DNA from: JAKVBH01 sp049800955
GTDB lineage: Bacteria; Pseudomonadota; Alphaproteobacteria; Rhodobacterales; Rhodobacteraceae
Assembly: GCF_049800955.1 (NCBI RefSeq)
Contig: NZ_JBNAGA010000001.1
Location: 434,001-498,000 of the forward strand
Direction: 5' to 3'
DNA: 64,000 bases
Shown: one piece after another, positions 36,815 through 45,721 of the stretch
How the letters are laid out: each line of letters begins with the position of its first letter
How positions within the stretch are numbered: the stretch's first letter is position 1
The notes under the pieces: model-generated
Told to the model about the DNA's origin: nothing
The model's input: only the letters and a program-made list of their open reading frames with translations
The model's database searches: none
Translations under genes and position numbers: made by a program

Positions 36815-37857
36815 TCTGGCGGTGGTTCAAGCGCGGCCTGCTGGGGCTGCTTGTGCTGGTCCTCGGGCTGTTGGCGCCCGTGGGCTACGTGGAGCTCGCG
36901 TGCCGTGGGGCCGACGCAGGCCGGGCCTACACATCGCCTTTGCCTGCCGAGCATCGGCGGTCCGAGGCCCGCACGTTGATGACCTATCCGGAATGGCACA
37001 TCGTGCATGCCTATGACGACTACGCAGAGGTCATTTCCAACGGGGATCCTCATCACTTTGGCTTCCTGCAAGCCATTGCCAGCTTCTGGACGACCACCTG
37101 CGCGCTGACCGAGGCGTCTGCCTCCCACGGTGGTGTCGACGGGCAAACCAAACAGATGGTCTATGTCATTGGCGTCTCTTTCACAGCAGAGCTTCTCGCC
37201 AAAGCCGCTTATGAGGAAACTATTGGCCGTCTCTTTGCGATGATGCGGGGGGCCACGCGCGCGCCCCTGGATGCGCTTTCCGCAGAGCAGGCGCGGGGCT
37301 ATGCGGCCTTCCTGCAGCAGATCCCCTGGTACAGATGGGACTTCCGCGCCGACCGCGCCGCGCTGGATGCGGCGGCCACAAATGCTCTGCGGGACCGGGA
37401 GCGCCGCATCGCTCTGGGGCTCGAATACGGCGCCAAGGCCGCCTATGCCGAGGTGATCGCCTCCGCCGTCGCGGCCACGGGCGCGGATGCGCTGCGCCTG
37501 CGGATGATTGTCTCGGGCGTCACTCAGGAGGTGCTGACGGCGCAAGACGATGTGCAAATCATTGCCGCGCGCGCCGACGGCCTCGAGATCGAGACCCCGC
37601 GCTATCGCCAGTTGACGGGCTATCTGGCGGATTGGGCCTCCGCCGGGGCCGCATTTGTGGACATTGCGGGCAATGACGATATCCTTTTGACCGCAACGTC
37701 TTCATCACCCACGCACCCCGGCGCGCTGGCCAGCTTCGCGCGGCAGGGGTACGGAGACTACAGGCATCTGATCCTGCTCAAAGTGTCCGATCTGGGGGAG
37801 ACGCTGCGCAATATGGCCGCTCAAGGGCTCACATTGGAGCATGTGCATGACTACTGA
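36811..37857 (+). CDS. N-terminally anchored protein of unknown function
   Basis: A 348-residue protein with one N-terminal transmembrane helix (GLLGLLVLVLGLLAPVGYVEL). A large extracytoplasmic part follows with LMTYPEWHIVHAYDDYAEV, FGFLQAIASFWTTTC and MVYVIGVSFTAELLAKAAYEET. The conserved-looking aromatic and histidine residues (EWHIVHAYDDY) could bind a cofactor or metal, but I recognise no family. It overlaps both neighbours in the operon (four bases upstream, eleven downstream). Confidence 0.65.
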   Translation: MIWRWFKRGLLGLLVLVLGLLAPVGYVELACRGADAGRAYTSPLPAEHRRSEARTLMTYPEWHIVHAYDDYAEVISNGDPHHFGFLQAIASFWTTTCALTEASASHGGVDGQTKQMVYVIGVSFTAELLAKAAYEETIGRLFAMMRGATRAPLDALSAEQARGYAAFLQQIPWYRWDFRADRAALDAAATNALRDRERRIALGLEYGAKAAYAEVIASAVAATGADALRLRMIVSGVTQEVLTAQDDVQIIAARADGLEIETPRYRQLTGYLADWASAGAAFVDIAGNDDILLTATSSSPTHPGALASFARQGYGDYRHLILLKVSDLGETLRNMAAQGLTLEHVHDY

Positions 37858-38194
37858 AACCAAAGGGCGCGACGATCCGAGCGCGGGCAGGCTGCTGCGA
37901 ACCGTGGCGATTGCCGTGCCTTTTGTGCTTGTGGGCTGGCTTGCGGTGTTGAGCCTTGTGGCGCGGTTCTCCGACGTGGCGCCGGCTTATGTCGTGCTCT
38001 ATCCGAGTCGGGAGTTTGTCCGCGCGCTGCCCGAGGATGCGCGTATCGCGTATTATCGCCCCCATGGCATCACATTACAGAGCGAGGAGCCGGGATTTGC
38101 CGCGCGCCTCTATGCGGCGGGAGCGCTCCTGGTCTTGCCCGCAGGCCTGCCGGGCTGCGTGCCCTTTACCAAGGATGCCAGTGCCCAGAGCTGA
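37847..38194 (+). CDS. Small membrane protein of unknown function
   Basis: A 115-residue protein with one clear transmembrane helix (TVAIAVPFVLVGWLAVLSLVA) and a second weaker hydrophobic patch near the C-terminus (AAGALLVLPAGLPGC). TTGGAG stands about seven bases before the ATG at 37847; an ATG at 37841 is too close to it. It overlaps the preceding gene by eleven bases and is the last gene of the flavin oxidase operon. No family recognised. Confidence 0.55.
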   Translation: MTTETKGRDDPSAGRLLRTVAIAVPFVLVGWLAVLSLVARFSDVAPAYVVLYPSREFVRALPEDARIAYYRPHGITLQSEEPGFAARLYAAGALLVLPAGLPGCVPFTKDASAQS

Positions 38195-38297
38195 CGCCTG
38201 TTTGGTGTGCTGCGCAGTTTTACACCCCCCGTGTTGACCTGGCCCGCGCCATCGCGTGACATGGGCCGGAGAACAGGGCGTCACAGGAGGCGAGGCC

Positions 38298-39992
38298 ATG
38301 GCTGATCTGGAAACCCGAATTGCGCAGGCCCGGGGCGATGTATCGGCGGATCTTGTGCTGCGTGGGGGGCAGGTCTTCTGCGTTGTCACTGGCGCGCTGA
38401 TCCCCGGCGATGTCGCGATCTGCGGCGATACGATCGTTGGCATTGGCGCGACATATGAGGCGCAGCGCGTCATCGACGTCTCGGGGCTGACGCTGGTGCC
38501 AGGCTTTATCGACACGCATCTGCATATCGAGAGCTCCTGCATCACGCCTTTTGAATTTGACCGCTGCGTCACACCGCTGGGCGTCACGACCGCGATCTGC
38601 GATCCCCATGAGATTGCCAATGTCATCGGGGCGGCGGGCATCCGCTACTTTCAGCAGGCCTCGGAGCATACGTTGATGGACATTCGCGTCCAGCTTTCCT
38701 CCTGCGTGCCCTCGACTGATATGGAAACCTCCGGCGCCACGCTGAACGCACAGGACATCGCCGCCCTGATGGGCCATCCGTCCGCCATTGGCCTTGCGGA
38801 ATTCATGAATTACCCCGGTGTGATCCACCGAGACCCGGACGCCATGGCCAAGCTGCGCCTGTTCGAGGGGGGGCATATCGACGGGCATTGCCCGCTCCTG
38901 TCCGGCAAGGATCTCAACGCCTATGTGACTGCTGGCATCCGCACCGAGCATGAAGCGACCACCGCTGATGAGGCGCGCGAGAAGCTGCAAAAAGGCATGC
39001 GTGTCCTGATCCGTGAGGGCTCTGTCTCCAAGGACCTCGACGCGCTTGCGCCGCTTTTGAGTGAGACCACCAGCGCCTACATGTGCCTGTGTACCGATGA
39101 TCGCAATCCGCTCGACATTGCCGAGGAGGGCCATCTCGATTCCATGATCCGACGGCTGATCGCCAAGGGCGTTACGCCTCTGGCGGTCTATCGCGCCGCC
39201 TCGCTCTCGGCCGCGGAAGCCTTCGGGCTCAAGGATCGGGGCCAGATCGCGCCGGGCAAACGCGCCGATGTCGTGGCGCTGGACAGTTTGGAGAGCGCGC
39301 GCGCGCAATTGGTCCTCACCGCAGGGCGTCTGGCCGATGCCGAGGCGTTTGCCGCGCGGGCCCATGTGCCTCCGGTGGGACGCGCATCGGTCAAGGCCCC
39401 GAGGGTTCGCGCCGACAGTTTCCGCCATGCGGCCAACCGGGCGGAGACCGATGTCATCGGTATCCTTCCGGGCAAGATCATCACCGAACACCTGCGCGAA
39501 CAGGTCATGCCCGAGGCCGGAGACAAGCGGCCCGATCCGTCCCGGGATCTCGCGCGCGTCGCTGTCATCGAGCGGCACGGAAAGAACGGCAATATCGCGA
39601 CCGGGTTCGTACGCGGTTTTGGCCTGCAAAGAGGCGCCATCGCCGCCACGGTCGCCCATGATCACCACAACATCGTGGCCATCGGTGCGGAGTACGAAGA
39701 TCTGGCTGCTGCGGTAAACCGGTTGAGCGAGATCGAGGGGGGCTTTGTCGTGGCGCAGGGCGGGCAGGTGCGCGCAGAGCTGCCGCTGCCCTTGGCGGGG
39801 CTGATGTCTGACGAACCTTTTGAGGCCGTGCGCCTGCGCCTTCTTGCGCTCCGAAAGGCGGCCCGCGATCTGGGTGTCACGCTGGAAGAGCCGTTTTTGC
39901 AACTGGCCTTCGTGGCTTTGCCGGTCATCCCGGCGCTGAAGATCACGGACCGGGGCATGGTTGATGTCACCCGGTTCGAGATCATTCCCTAG
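38298..39992 (+). CDS. ade: Adenine deaminase
   Basis: A 564-residue amidohydrolase-fold enzyme converting adenine to hypoxanthine and ammonia. PGFIDTHLHIESS supplies metal ligands H74 and H76, and CDPHEIANVIG and LCTDDRNP are typical of the bacterial Ade family rather than the adenosine deaminase family. The C-terminal part (GNIATGFVRGFGLQ, AHDHHNIVAIG) completes the fold. ACAGGAGG lies before the ATG at 38298. The gene stops two bases from the convergent znuA stop. Confidence 0.93.
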   Translation: MADLETRIAQARGDVSADLVLRGGQVFCVVTGALIPGDVAICGDTIVGIGATYEAQRVIDVSGLTLVPGFIDTHLHIESSCITPFEFDRCVTPLGVTTAICDPHEIANVIGAAGIRYFQQASEHTLMDIRVQLSSCVPSTDMETSGATLNAQDIAALMGHPSAIGLAEFMNYPGVIHRDPDAMAKLRLFEGGHIDGHCPLLSGKDLNAYVTAGIRTEHEATTADEAREKLQKGMRVLIREGSVSKDLDALAPLLSETTSAYMCLCTDDRNPLDIAEEGHLDSMIRRLIAKGVTPLAVYRAASLSAAEAFGLKDRGQIAPGKRADVVALDSLESARAQLVLTAGRLADAEAFAARAHVPPVGRASVKAPRVRADSFRHAANRAETDVIGILPGKIITEHLREQVMPEAGDKRPDPSRDLARVAVIERHGKNGNIATGFVRGFGLQRGAIAATVAHDHHNIVAIGAEYEDLAAAVNRLSEIEGGFVVAQGGQVRAELPLPLAGLMSDEPFEAVRLRLLALRKAARDLGVTLEEPFLQLAFVALPVIPALKITDRGMVDVTRFEIIP

Positions 39993-39994
39993 CC

Positions 39995-41101
39995 TCAGGA
40001 AGCGCAGCCCGCGTAGGCCTCCGCCACGGATGTGAGCAGGTCGCCATAAAGCTCCGGACCCGGGGTGAGCGTGCTGCCCAGCGGATCCAGTGAAACCCGG
40101 GTCAGCGTTGCGGGCAGGAATGTATCTGCGCGCTGCGTATTGCTGGCGGGATCGAGGAACAGGCAGGTGATCGATGTCTCCGCCAGAACCACCGTCAATT
40201 CTTGCAGATGCGAGGGGCTGGCAGGCGCGCCCGTGGCAAGGCTGAGCGTGCCTGCCGGGGTCAGCCCGAAGGCGTCTTCGATATAGCGGTAGCTGTCGTG
40301 GTCCACGAGGAAGGCCACGTCCCTCAGAGGCTCTGCGGCGTCACGTAGCATCTCTGATTTGGTCGCAAGCGTGGCCGCAAACGCTTCAGCGTTGGATTGG
40401 TACGTGGCCGCATTGTCCGGATCAATTTTTGCGAGATGATCCGCGAGCGCAGTGGCGATGATGACGGCATTGGCCGGATCGAGCCAGAGATGCGCATCTT
40501 CGGGGCCGTGGTTGTGGCCGTGATGCGCGTCATGCTTGGCGTGATCGTGCTCGTCATGGTCATGTTCTTCATGCTTGGCGTGATCGTGGTCGTCGTGGTC
40601 ATGCTCTTCATGTTTGGCATGATCGTGGTCGTCGTGGTCATGCTCATCGTGCTTGGCATGGTCATGATCGTCGTGGTCATGCTCATCGTGTTTGGCATGG
40701 TCGTGCGCGTCGTGATCATGCCCGTCGCCAGTGCCGAAATCTTCCAGCGCACGCATAGGCAACAGCTCGATACCGGCCATCTCCTGTGCGGTCAGGCGCG
40801 CGGCGTTTGTCGCCAGATTATCGAGGGGTTGCTCCAGCCATGGCGTCAATACAGGCCCGACCCACAGCACAACATCCGCATTGCTCAACGCGCGCGCTTC
40901 TGACGGCCGCAAGGCATAGCCATGGGGATCCGCCCCCGGCGGCAGCAGAAACTCCGGCGTGGACACGCCCTTGGTTACGGCCGCGGCCATGGAGTGTAGC
41001 GGCAGGATATCCGCCACCACGCGCGGCGGTTCTGCATACGCAATTTGACCTGTGACGATCTGACCAGTGGCGATCAGCGAAGCAAACAAAGGGAGGCGCA
41101 T
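39995..41101 (-). CDS. znuA: Zinc ABC transporter substrate-binding protein with His-rich repeat
   Basis: ZnuA captures Zn2+ in the periplasm for the ZnuBC transporter. The 368-residue protein has a signal peptide (cleavage near AYA|E). It continues with the ZnuA core: VADILPLHSMAAAVTKG with the first zinc histidine, GADPHGYALRPSEA with the second, then DAHLWLDPANA and VDHDSYRYIEDAFGL. Residues 128-192 are a His/Asp-rich insert of five near-identical 13-residue units, long compared with most ZnuA loops. It is divergent from zur-znuC-znuB, with the Zur box between them, so its expression is predicted to rise under zinc starvation. Confidence 0.95.
   Translation of the reverse strand: MRLPLFASLIATGQIVTGQIAYAEPPRVVADILPLHSMAAAVTKGVSTPEFLLPPGADPHGYALRPSEARALSNADVVLWVGPVLTPWLEQPLDNLATNAARLTAQEMAGIELLPMRALEDFGTGDGHDHDAHDHAKHDEHDHDDHDHAKHDEHDHDDHDHAKHEEHDHDDHDHAKHEEHDHDEHDHAKHDAHHGHNHGPEDAHLWLDPANAVIIATALADHLAKIDPDNAATYQSNAEAFAATLATKSEMLRDAAEPLRDVAFLVDHDSYRYIEDAFGLTPAGTLSLATGAPASPSHLQELTVVLAETSITCLFLDPASNTQRADTFLPATLTRVSLDPLGSTLTPGPELYGDLLTSVAEAYAGCAS
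40526..40720 (-). repeat. Five tandem 39-bp units encoding the ZnuA His-rich loop
   Basis: The stretch encodes five successive 13-residue units of the form HDHDxHDHAKHxE (x = A, D or E), so the DNA is a 39-bp minisatellite inside znuA. The units differ mostly at silent or Asp/Glu positions. Histidine-rich loops of this kind in ZnuA proteins bind several zinc ions with modest affinity. Confidence 0.9.
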
Positions 41102-41110
41102 CGGGTATCC

Positions 41111-41131
41111 TTGTTATGTTGTAACATTTTC
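41111..41131. promoter_or_regulatory. Predicted Zur operator between znuA and zur
   Basis: ATGTT-GT-AACAT (41116-41127) is a perfect 5-bp dyad inside the AT-rich sequence TTGTTATGTTGTAACATTTTC. This is close to the alphaproteobacterial Zur consensus as I know it (a GTTATAACAT-type palindrome). It lies 10 bases before the znuA start. A second, weaker candidate (GTGTTACTTTATATCATATC) lies at 41144-41163, nearer zur. Confidence 0.75.
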
Positions 41132-41199
41132 GCCTCTTGTAGAGTGTTACTTTATATCATATCAACCCCAAAAGAGACCTGAACCAAGGCGGAGGGCCC

Positions 41200-41679
41200 A
41201 TGGACAGCCTGGGATTTTCCCCACACGACCATTCAACCTGCATTTCCGATGCGATTGACAAGGCAACGCGCCATTGCGCGGAGGCCGGGGTGCAGCTGAC
41301 GCCCACGCGCCGTCGGGTGTTGGAGATCTTGCTCGAACAACATCGCGCCATGGGGGCCTATGAGATCCTCGATATCCTGCGCGCAGATGGCCTCTCTGCG
41401 CAGCCGCCTGTCGCCTACCGCGCCCTGGATTTCCTTGTGGCGCAAGGCTTTGCGCACAAGATCGAACGGTTGTCGGCCTTCGTAGCCTGCGCGCATCCCG
41501 GCGAGGACCACTTGCCAGCCTTTTTGATCTGCACCCAATGCGAGCATGTGGCTGAAGCCAGTGCCGATGTGCCGCCCGGTGCGCTCAGGTCGATGGCGGA
41601 TGCCGCGGGATTTGCGATAGACCGGACGGTTGTTGAGGCCACGGGCACCTGTCCCAATTGTCAGGGTGAGGCGCAGTGA
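41200..41679 (+). CDS. zur: Fur-family zinc uptake regulator
   Basis: Zur binds DNA when loaded with zinc and represses zinc import genes. The 159-residue protein has a winged-helix domain (LTPTRRRVLEILLEQHRAMGAYEILD) and Fur-type metal sites: C97/H99, the structural zinc cysteines C111/C114 (CTQC) and C151/C154 (CPNC). The position divergent from znuA and ahead of znuC-znuB, with a palindromic box between, is the classical arrangement. The stop overlaps the znuC start (TGATG). Confidence 0.93.
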   Translation: MDSLGFSPHDHSTCISDAIDKATRHCAEAGVQLTPTRRRVLEILLEQHRAMGAYEILDILRADGLSAQPPVAYRALDFLVAQGFAHKIERLSAFVACAHPGEDHLPAFLICTQCEHVAEASADVPPGALRSMADAAGFAIDRTVVEATGTCPNCQGEAQ

Positions 41680-42452
41680 TGAGCCTTGTCGAGTTGCAGA
41701 ACATGACAGTGAGCCACGGCGCCGTCGCGGTCCTGCGCGATGTGAATTTCGCCATAGAGCGGGGTGAGATCGTTACGATCGTCGGGCCCAATGGCTCCGG
41801 AAAATCGACCTTTCTGCGCGCCGTGATCGGGGCGCTCGTGCCGTCTCGCGGGCAGGTTTCGCGCGCGCAGGGGCTCCGCATCGGCTATGTGCCGCAGAAG
41901 CTCTCGATTGACCCGACCCTGCCCATGACGGTGCGCCGCTTTCTCGATCTGCCGCGCCGCGTCAGCGCAGAAGACGCGGAAGTCGCCTTGCGTCAGGCCG
42001 GCGCGACAGGGCTTGCGCGTCAGCAGATGTCCGCGCTCTCGGGCGGGCAGTTCCAGCGGGTGCTTCTGGCCCGCGCGCTGTTGTCTGATCCCGACTTGCT
42101 CATTCTGGATGAGGCCACACAGGGGCTCGATCAGCCCGGCTCTGCTGCCTTTTACCGCCTGATCGAAGATCTCCGCCAGCGCCTTGGCTGCGCGGTTTTG
42201 ATGGTAAGCCATGAATTGCATGTGGTGATGGCGGCCTCGGATCGTGTGATCTGCCTCAACGGCCATGTCTGCTGTGAGGGCGCGCCGGAGCAGGTGGCGC
42301 AAGCGGACGAATACCGTGCGCTCTTCGGGACGGGCACGGGCGGCGCGCTGGCGCTTTACCGCCACGAGCATGATCACAACCACGATGCCTGCGATCACGA
42401 CCATGACCATCTTCACGCCAAACCCGCCGCGCTCAAGGAGCCCGCGGAATGA
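41679..42452 (+). CDS. znuC: Zinc ABC transporter ATP-binding protein
   Basis: The 257-residue ATPase powers Zn2+ import through ZnuB. Walker A is GPNGSGKS (36-43), the signature LSGGQ lies at 120-124 and Walker B ends at D144-E145. The C-terminal 30 residues are unusually histidine-rich (HEHDHNHDACDHDHDHLH), a possible cytoplasmic zinc-sensing or binding tail. The ATG at 41679 shares one base with the zur stop, and znuB overlaps by four bases, so zur-znuC-znuB is one coupled operon. Confidence 0.95.
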   Translation: MSLVELQNMTVSHGAVAVLRDVNFAIERGEIVTIVGPNGSGKSTFLRAVIGALVPSRGQVSRAQGLRIGYVPQKLSIDPTLPMTVRRFLDLPRRVSAEDAEVALRQAGATGLARQQMSALSGGQFQRVLLARALLSDPDLLILDEATQGLDQPGSAAFYRLIEDLRQRLGCAVLMVSHELHVVMAASDRVICLNGHVCCEGAPEQVAQADEYRALFGTGTGGALALYRHEHDHNHDACDHDHDHLHAKPAALKEPAE

Positions 42453-43252
42453 GCTGGCTCGATGATTTCATGGTGCGCGCGGCCCTCGCGGGGCTGGGCG
42501 TGGCCATTGCGGCGGCGCCGCTGGGGTGCCTCGTGGTCTGGCGCCGGATGGCTTATTTCGGTGATGCCACCGCCCATGCCGCGATCCTGGGCGTGGCGCT
42601 CTCGCTGGCGCTGTCGATGAACCTCTTTGTGGGCGTGCTGGCCGTGGCCTTGGCCATGGGGCTGATGGTGGGATCGCTGAGCGAGCGTCGGTTTGCGCTG
42701 GATACAGTGCTGGGCGTGCTGGCCCATGCGGCCCTCGCGGTGGGGCTTGTGGCGGTCTCGCTTCTCTCGGGCGTGCGGGTGGATCTCTCGGCCTATCTCT
42801 TTGGCGACATTCTGGCCGTGGGCCGTTTTGATCTCGCGGTGATCTGGGGCGGGGTCTTGATTGTCCTGGGGCTGATGTGGTGGCGCTGGCAGGCGCTTTT
42901 GACGGCAACGCTCTCGCCAGAGCTGGCCATGGCAGCTGATCTCGATCCCCGCCGCGAGACGCAGATCCTGACGCTGGCGCTGGCGGTGGTCGTGGCTGTG
43001 GCGATCAAGGTCGTGGGGGCGCTGTTGATTGGCGCCATGCTCCTGATCCCTGCGGCGGCGGCGCGGTCCTTGTCCAATACGCCCGAACAAATGGCCCTCC
43101 TTGCCGCTGGTCTGGGTGGCGTGTCCGCCGTGGGCGGCATCCAGCTGTCTGCGATGTTTGACACGCCATCGGGCCCGACGATCGTCTGTGTGGCGGCGAC
43201 CCTCTTTGCCGTGACATCGCTGGGGGGCCTGCTCAAGACCCTCGTACGATAG
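42449..43252 (+). CDS. znuB: Zinc ABC transporter permease
   Basis: A 267-residue integral membrane protein of the ABC-3 family, with about eight to nine hydrophobic segments. The N-terminal FMVRAALAGLGVAIAAAPLGCLVVWRR and the YFGDATAHAAILGVALSL block are diagnostic of ZnuB/MntB permeases. It overlaps znuC (ATGA). The complex ZnuA-B-C is complete in this window. Confidence 0.93.
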   Translation: MSWLDDFMVRAALAGLGVAIAAAPLGCLVVWRRMAYFGDATAHAAILGVALSLALSMNLFVGVLAVALAMGLMVGSLSERRFALDTVLGVLAHAALAVGLVAVSLLSGVRVDLSAYLFGDILAVGRFDLAVIWGGVLIVLGLMWWRWQALLTATLSPELAMAADLDPRRETQILTLALAVVVAVAIKVVGALLIGAMLLIPAAAARSLSNTPEQMALLAAGLGGVSAVGGIQLSAMFDTPSGPTIVCVAATLFAVTSLGGLLKTLVR

Positions 43253-43324
43253 GCCCGCGCGCAATCGGCTTGTGATGCGCGCGCGCTTGCGCTCAATTAG
43301 GGGCGCAGGAGCGGGAGGAATGAG

Positions 43325-44773
43325 ATGTTTCTAGGCATCGATTTGGGCACATCGGCGGTCAAGGTCATTGCATGGGACGGCGAGGATATACGCGCACAGG
43401 CCAGTGTCGGCCTGACCGTGAGCTCGCCCCATCCCGGTTGGTCGGAACAGGACCCCGGCAGCTGGATCACCGCCACAGCGCAGGCCGTGGCCGATGTGGC
43501 CCAGCAGATTGATCCTGCAGGTATCAAAGGCATTGGCCTGTCCGGCCAGATGCACGGGGCCACGCTTCTGGGCGCGGATCACCAGATCCTACGGCCTTGC
43601 ATCTTGTGGAATGACAGCCGCTCTGCTGCCGATTGCGCCACGCTGAGCGAGCGGGCACCGCAGATCGCGCAGGTCGCCGGTGTGCCGCCCATGCCCGGCT
43701 TCACGGCGCCCAAGATCATGTGGCTGAAACGCGCCCAGCCCGAGACCTATGCCGCGTTGCGCCATATCCTTCTGCCCAAGGATTACGTCGGCCTGTGGCT
43801 GCACGGCGCCTTGGCGACGGATCGCTCAGACGGGTCTGGCACGCTCTGGCTTGATGCACAGACCGGCGACTGGGATCCGTCGCTCTGTGCGGCCAGCGAC
43901 ACCGATATGGATTGGTTGCCCAAGGTCTATGCGGGAACCGACGAGGTCGGCCAATTGCGCGCGGAGGCTGCGGCGCAGATTGGTCTGCCTGCGGGCATTC
44001 CCATCTATGCGGGCGGAGGTGATGCGGCCACGGGCGCTGTTTCGGTTGGTGCGGTGGCGCCCGGGCGCGGCTTCATCTCGTTGGGCACATCGGGGCAGGC
44101 CTTCCTATGTACGGACGCGCATCGCCCGAACCCGGCGCAAATGGTCCATGCCTTTGCCCATACACTGCCCGGCGGGCATTACCAGATGTCCTGCCTGCTC
44201 AATGGCGCGCGGCCCTTGGCCTGGATGGCGGAGGTTCTGGGGTGTGAAGCCGGAGATGTCGTCACAGCGGCGCAAGAGGCCAATATTGCCCGCGCACCCA
44301 CCTGTCTGCCCTATCTCACCGGCGAGCGCAGCCCCCATGGTGATCCGACGATCCGCGGCGCCTTCATCGGCCTGGAGGACAGCACCGGGCGGGCGGAGAT
44401 GGCCTATGCGGTCATGGAAGCCGTAGCCTTTTCCATGGCAGATGCCACAGACAGTTTCGGCGGCAGCCTGGATGCCGCGCCCTACCTGCTGGCCGTCGGC
44501 GGCGGTACGCGGAGCGACGCGCTTCTCCAGATGATTGCCGATGCCACAGGGCGGCGACTCGGCCGCGCAGATGGGGCGGAAGCCGGGCCGGCGCTGGGAG
44601 CGGCGCTGCTGGCCGCGCGCGGGGCAGGCGCGGTGGATGACACCCGATTGGCCACCATGCCCGACGTGACGACCTGGTTTGAGCCTGCGGCCCGCTCGGA
44701 GACATCGCTGCGCCGCCAGGAGCGCTTCCGCGCAAGCTACAGGGCTCTGGCCCCGCTTTTCGCAGACGGGTGA
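43325..44773 (+). CDS. xylB: Xylulokinase
   Basis: The 482-residue FGGY-family sugar kinase phosphorylates D-xylulose to xylulose 5-phosphate. LGIDLGTSAVK at the N-terminus is the phosphate loop, GLSGQMHGATLL is the typical xylulokinase segment, and GDAATGAVSVG and AVGGGTRSDALLQMIAD close the ATP-binding domain. A GGGAGGAA precedes the ATG. No xylose isomerase, transporter or other pentose gene lies next to it here, so it is an isolated kinase; another pentulose substrate is possible. Confidence 0.93.
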   Translation: MFLGIDLGTSAVKVIAWDGEDIRAQASVGLTVSSPHPGWSEQDPGSWITATAQAVADVAQQIDPAGIKGIGLSGQMHGATLLGADHQILRPCILWNDSRSAADCATLSERAPQIAQVAGVPPMPGFTAPKIMWLKRAQPETYAALRHILLPKDYVGLWLHGALATDRSDGSGTLWLDAQTGDWDPSLCAASDTDMDWLPKVYAGTDEVGQLRAEAAAQIGLPAGIPIYAGGGDAATGAVSVGAVAPGRGFISLGTSGQAFLCTDAHRPNPAQMVHAFAHTLPGGHYQMSCLLNGARPLAWMAEVLGCEAGDVVTAAQEANIARAPTCLPYLTGERSPHGDPTIRGAFIGLEDSTGRAEMAYAVMEAVAFSMADATDSFGGSLDAAPYLLAVGGGTRSDALLQMIADATGRRLGRADGAEAGPALGAALLAARGAGAVDDTRLATMPDVTTWFEPAARSETSLRRQERFRASYRALAPLFADG

Positions 44774-44832
44774 TCGAGCAATTCTTTCGAAAATAAGATT
44801 GTTATTTCTCGACCCATCTGTTTGATGGATTA

Positions 44833-45711
44833 ATGAGCGAGTTCAACTACCATCACCTGAGGTACTTCTGGGCTGTGGCCCATGAAGGCAACCTGACGCG
44901 CACGGCGGAGCGGTTGAACCTGTCGCAATCGGCGGTCTCCACCCAGATCAAACAGCTGGAAGCCTATCTGGGGCACGCGCTTTTTGAGCGCCGGGGGCGG
45001 CAACTTGTTTTGACCGAGGCGGGGCGCATTGCGCTTGATCATGCGGATGCGATCTTCTCGACGGGGCAGGAGCTGCTCAGCACGTTGCAGGACAAGGGGC
45101 GCACCCGGCAGGCCATTCGCATTGGATCGTTGGCGACGCTGTCACGCAATTTTCAGATGGAATTTCTGCGCCCGATCCTCGGACGGCAGGACGTTGAGAT
45201 TGTCATGCGTTCGGGCACAAGCGCGGACCTGCTCACGGCTTTGCAATCGCTCAACCTCGACGTCGTGCTGATCAACCAGCCGCCCGCGCGCGACGCGGTT
45301 ACGGCTTTTGTCTCGCACAGGCTCTTCGAACAACCTGTCAGCCTTGTGGGCACGCCAGAGCGCGTGGCGGAGACGCGTGACGTGGTGGCGCTTTTGTCCA
45401 GCCAGCCGGTGATCCTGCCTGTGGCGGATACCGGGATCCGGATCGGCTTTGATGCCTGGACCCATAGCCTCGGGCTCAGGCCACAGATTGCGGCGGAAGT
45501 GGATGACATGGCGATGATGCGTCTGCTGGCGCGTGAGGGGGTGGGGCTTGCGGTGCTGCCGCCCATTGTCGTGCAGGACGAGTTGAGCAACGGGCGCCTC
45601 ATCGAGGTCGACCGCATGCCCAATATCGGTGAGACGTTCTACGCGGTCACGATTTCACGGCGCTTCCCGAATCCTATTCTGGCGGATTTGCTGGATGGGC
45701 GCGTAATCTGA
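44833..45711 (+). CDS. LysR-family regulator, NhaR type
   Basis: A 292-residue LysR protein starting MSEFNYHHLRYFWAVAHEG, with the helix-turn-helix in LTRTAERLNLSQSAVSTQIKQLE. The NYHHLRYFW pattern is that of NhaR-like LysR proteins. It is convergent with the BKACE gene at the end of the dehalogenase operon (11 bases between stops), so control of that operon is not implied by the usual divergent rule. No ligand inferred. Confidence 0.88.
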   Translation: MSEFNYHHLRYFWAVAHEGNLTRTAERLNLSQSAVSTQIKQLEAYLGHALFERRGRQLVLTEAGRIALDHADAIFSTGQELLSTLQDKGRTRQAIRIGSLATLSRNFQMEFLRPILGRQDVEIVMRSGTSADLLTALQSLNLDVVLINQPPARDAVTAFVSHRLFEQPVSLVGTPERVAETRDVVALLSSQPVILPVADTGIRIGFDAWTHSLGLRPQIAAEVDDMAMMRLLAREGVGLAVLPPIVVQDELSNGRLIEVDRMPNIGETFYAVTISRRFPNPILADLLDGRVI

Positions 45712-45721
45712 GGTCCTGATC

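Noticed and set aside
40526..40720. Tandem repeats in znuA as a possible CRISPR array
   Set aside because: The units are contiguous without spacers and stay in frame encoding His/Asp-rich protein, so they are a coding minisatellite.
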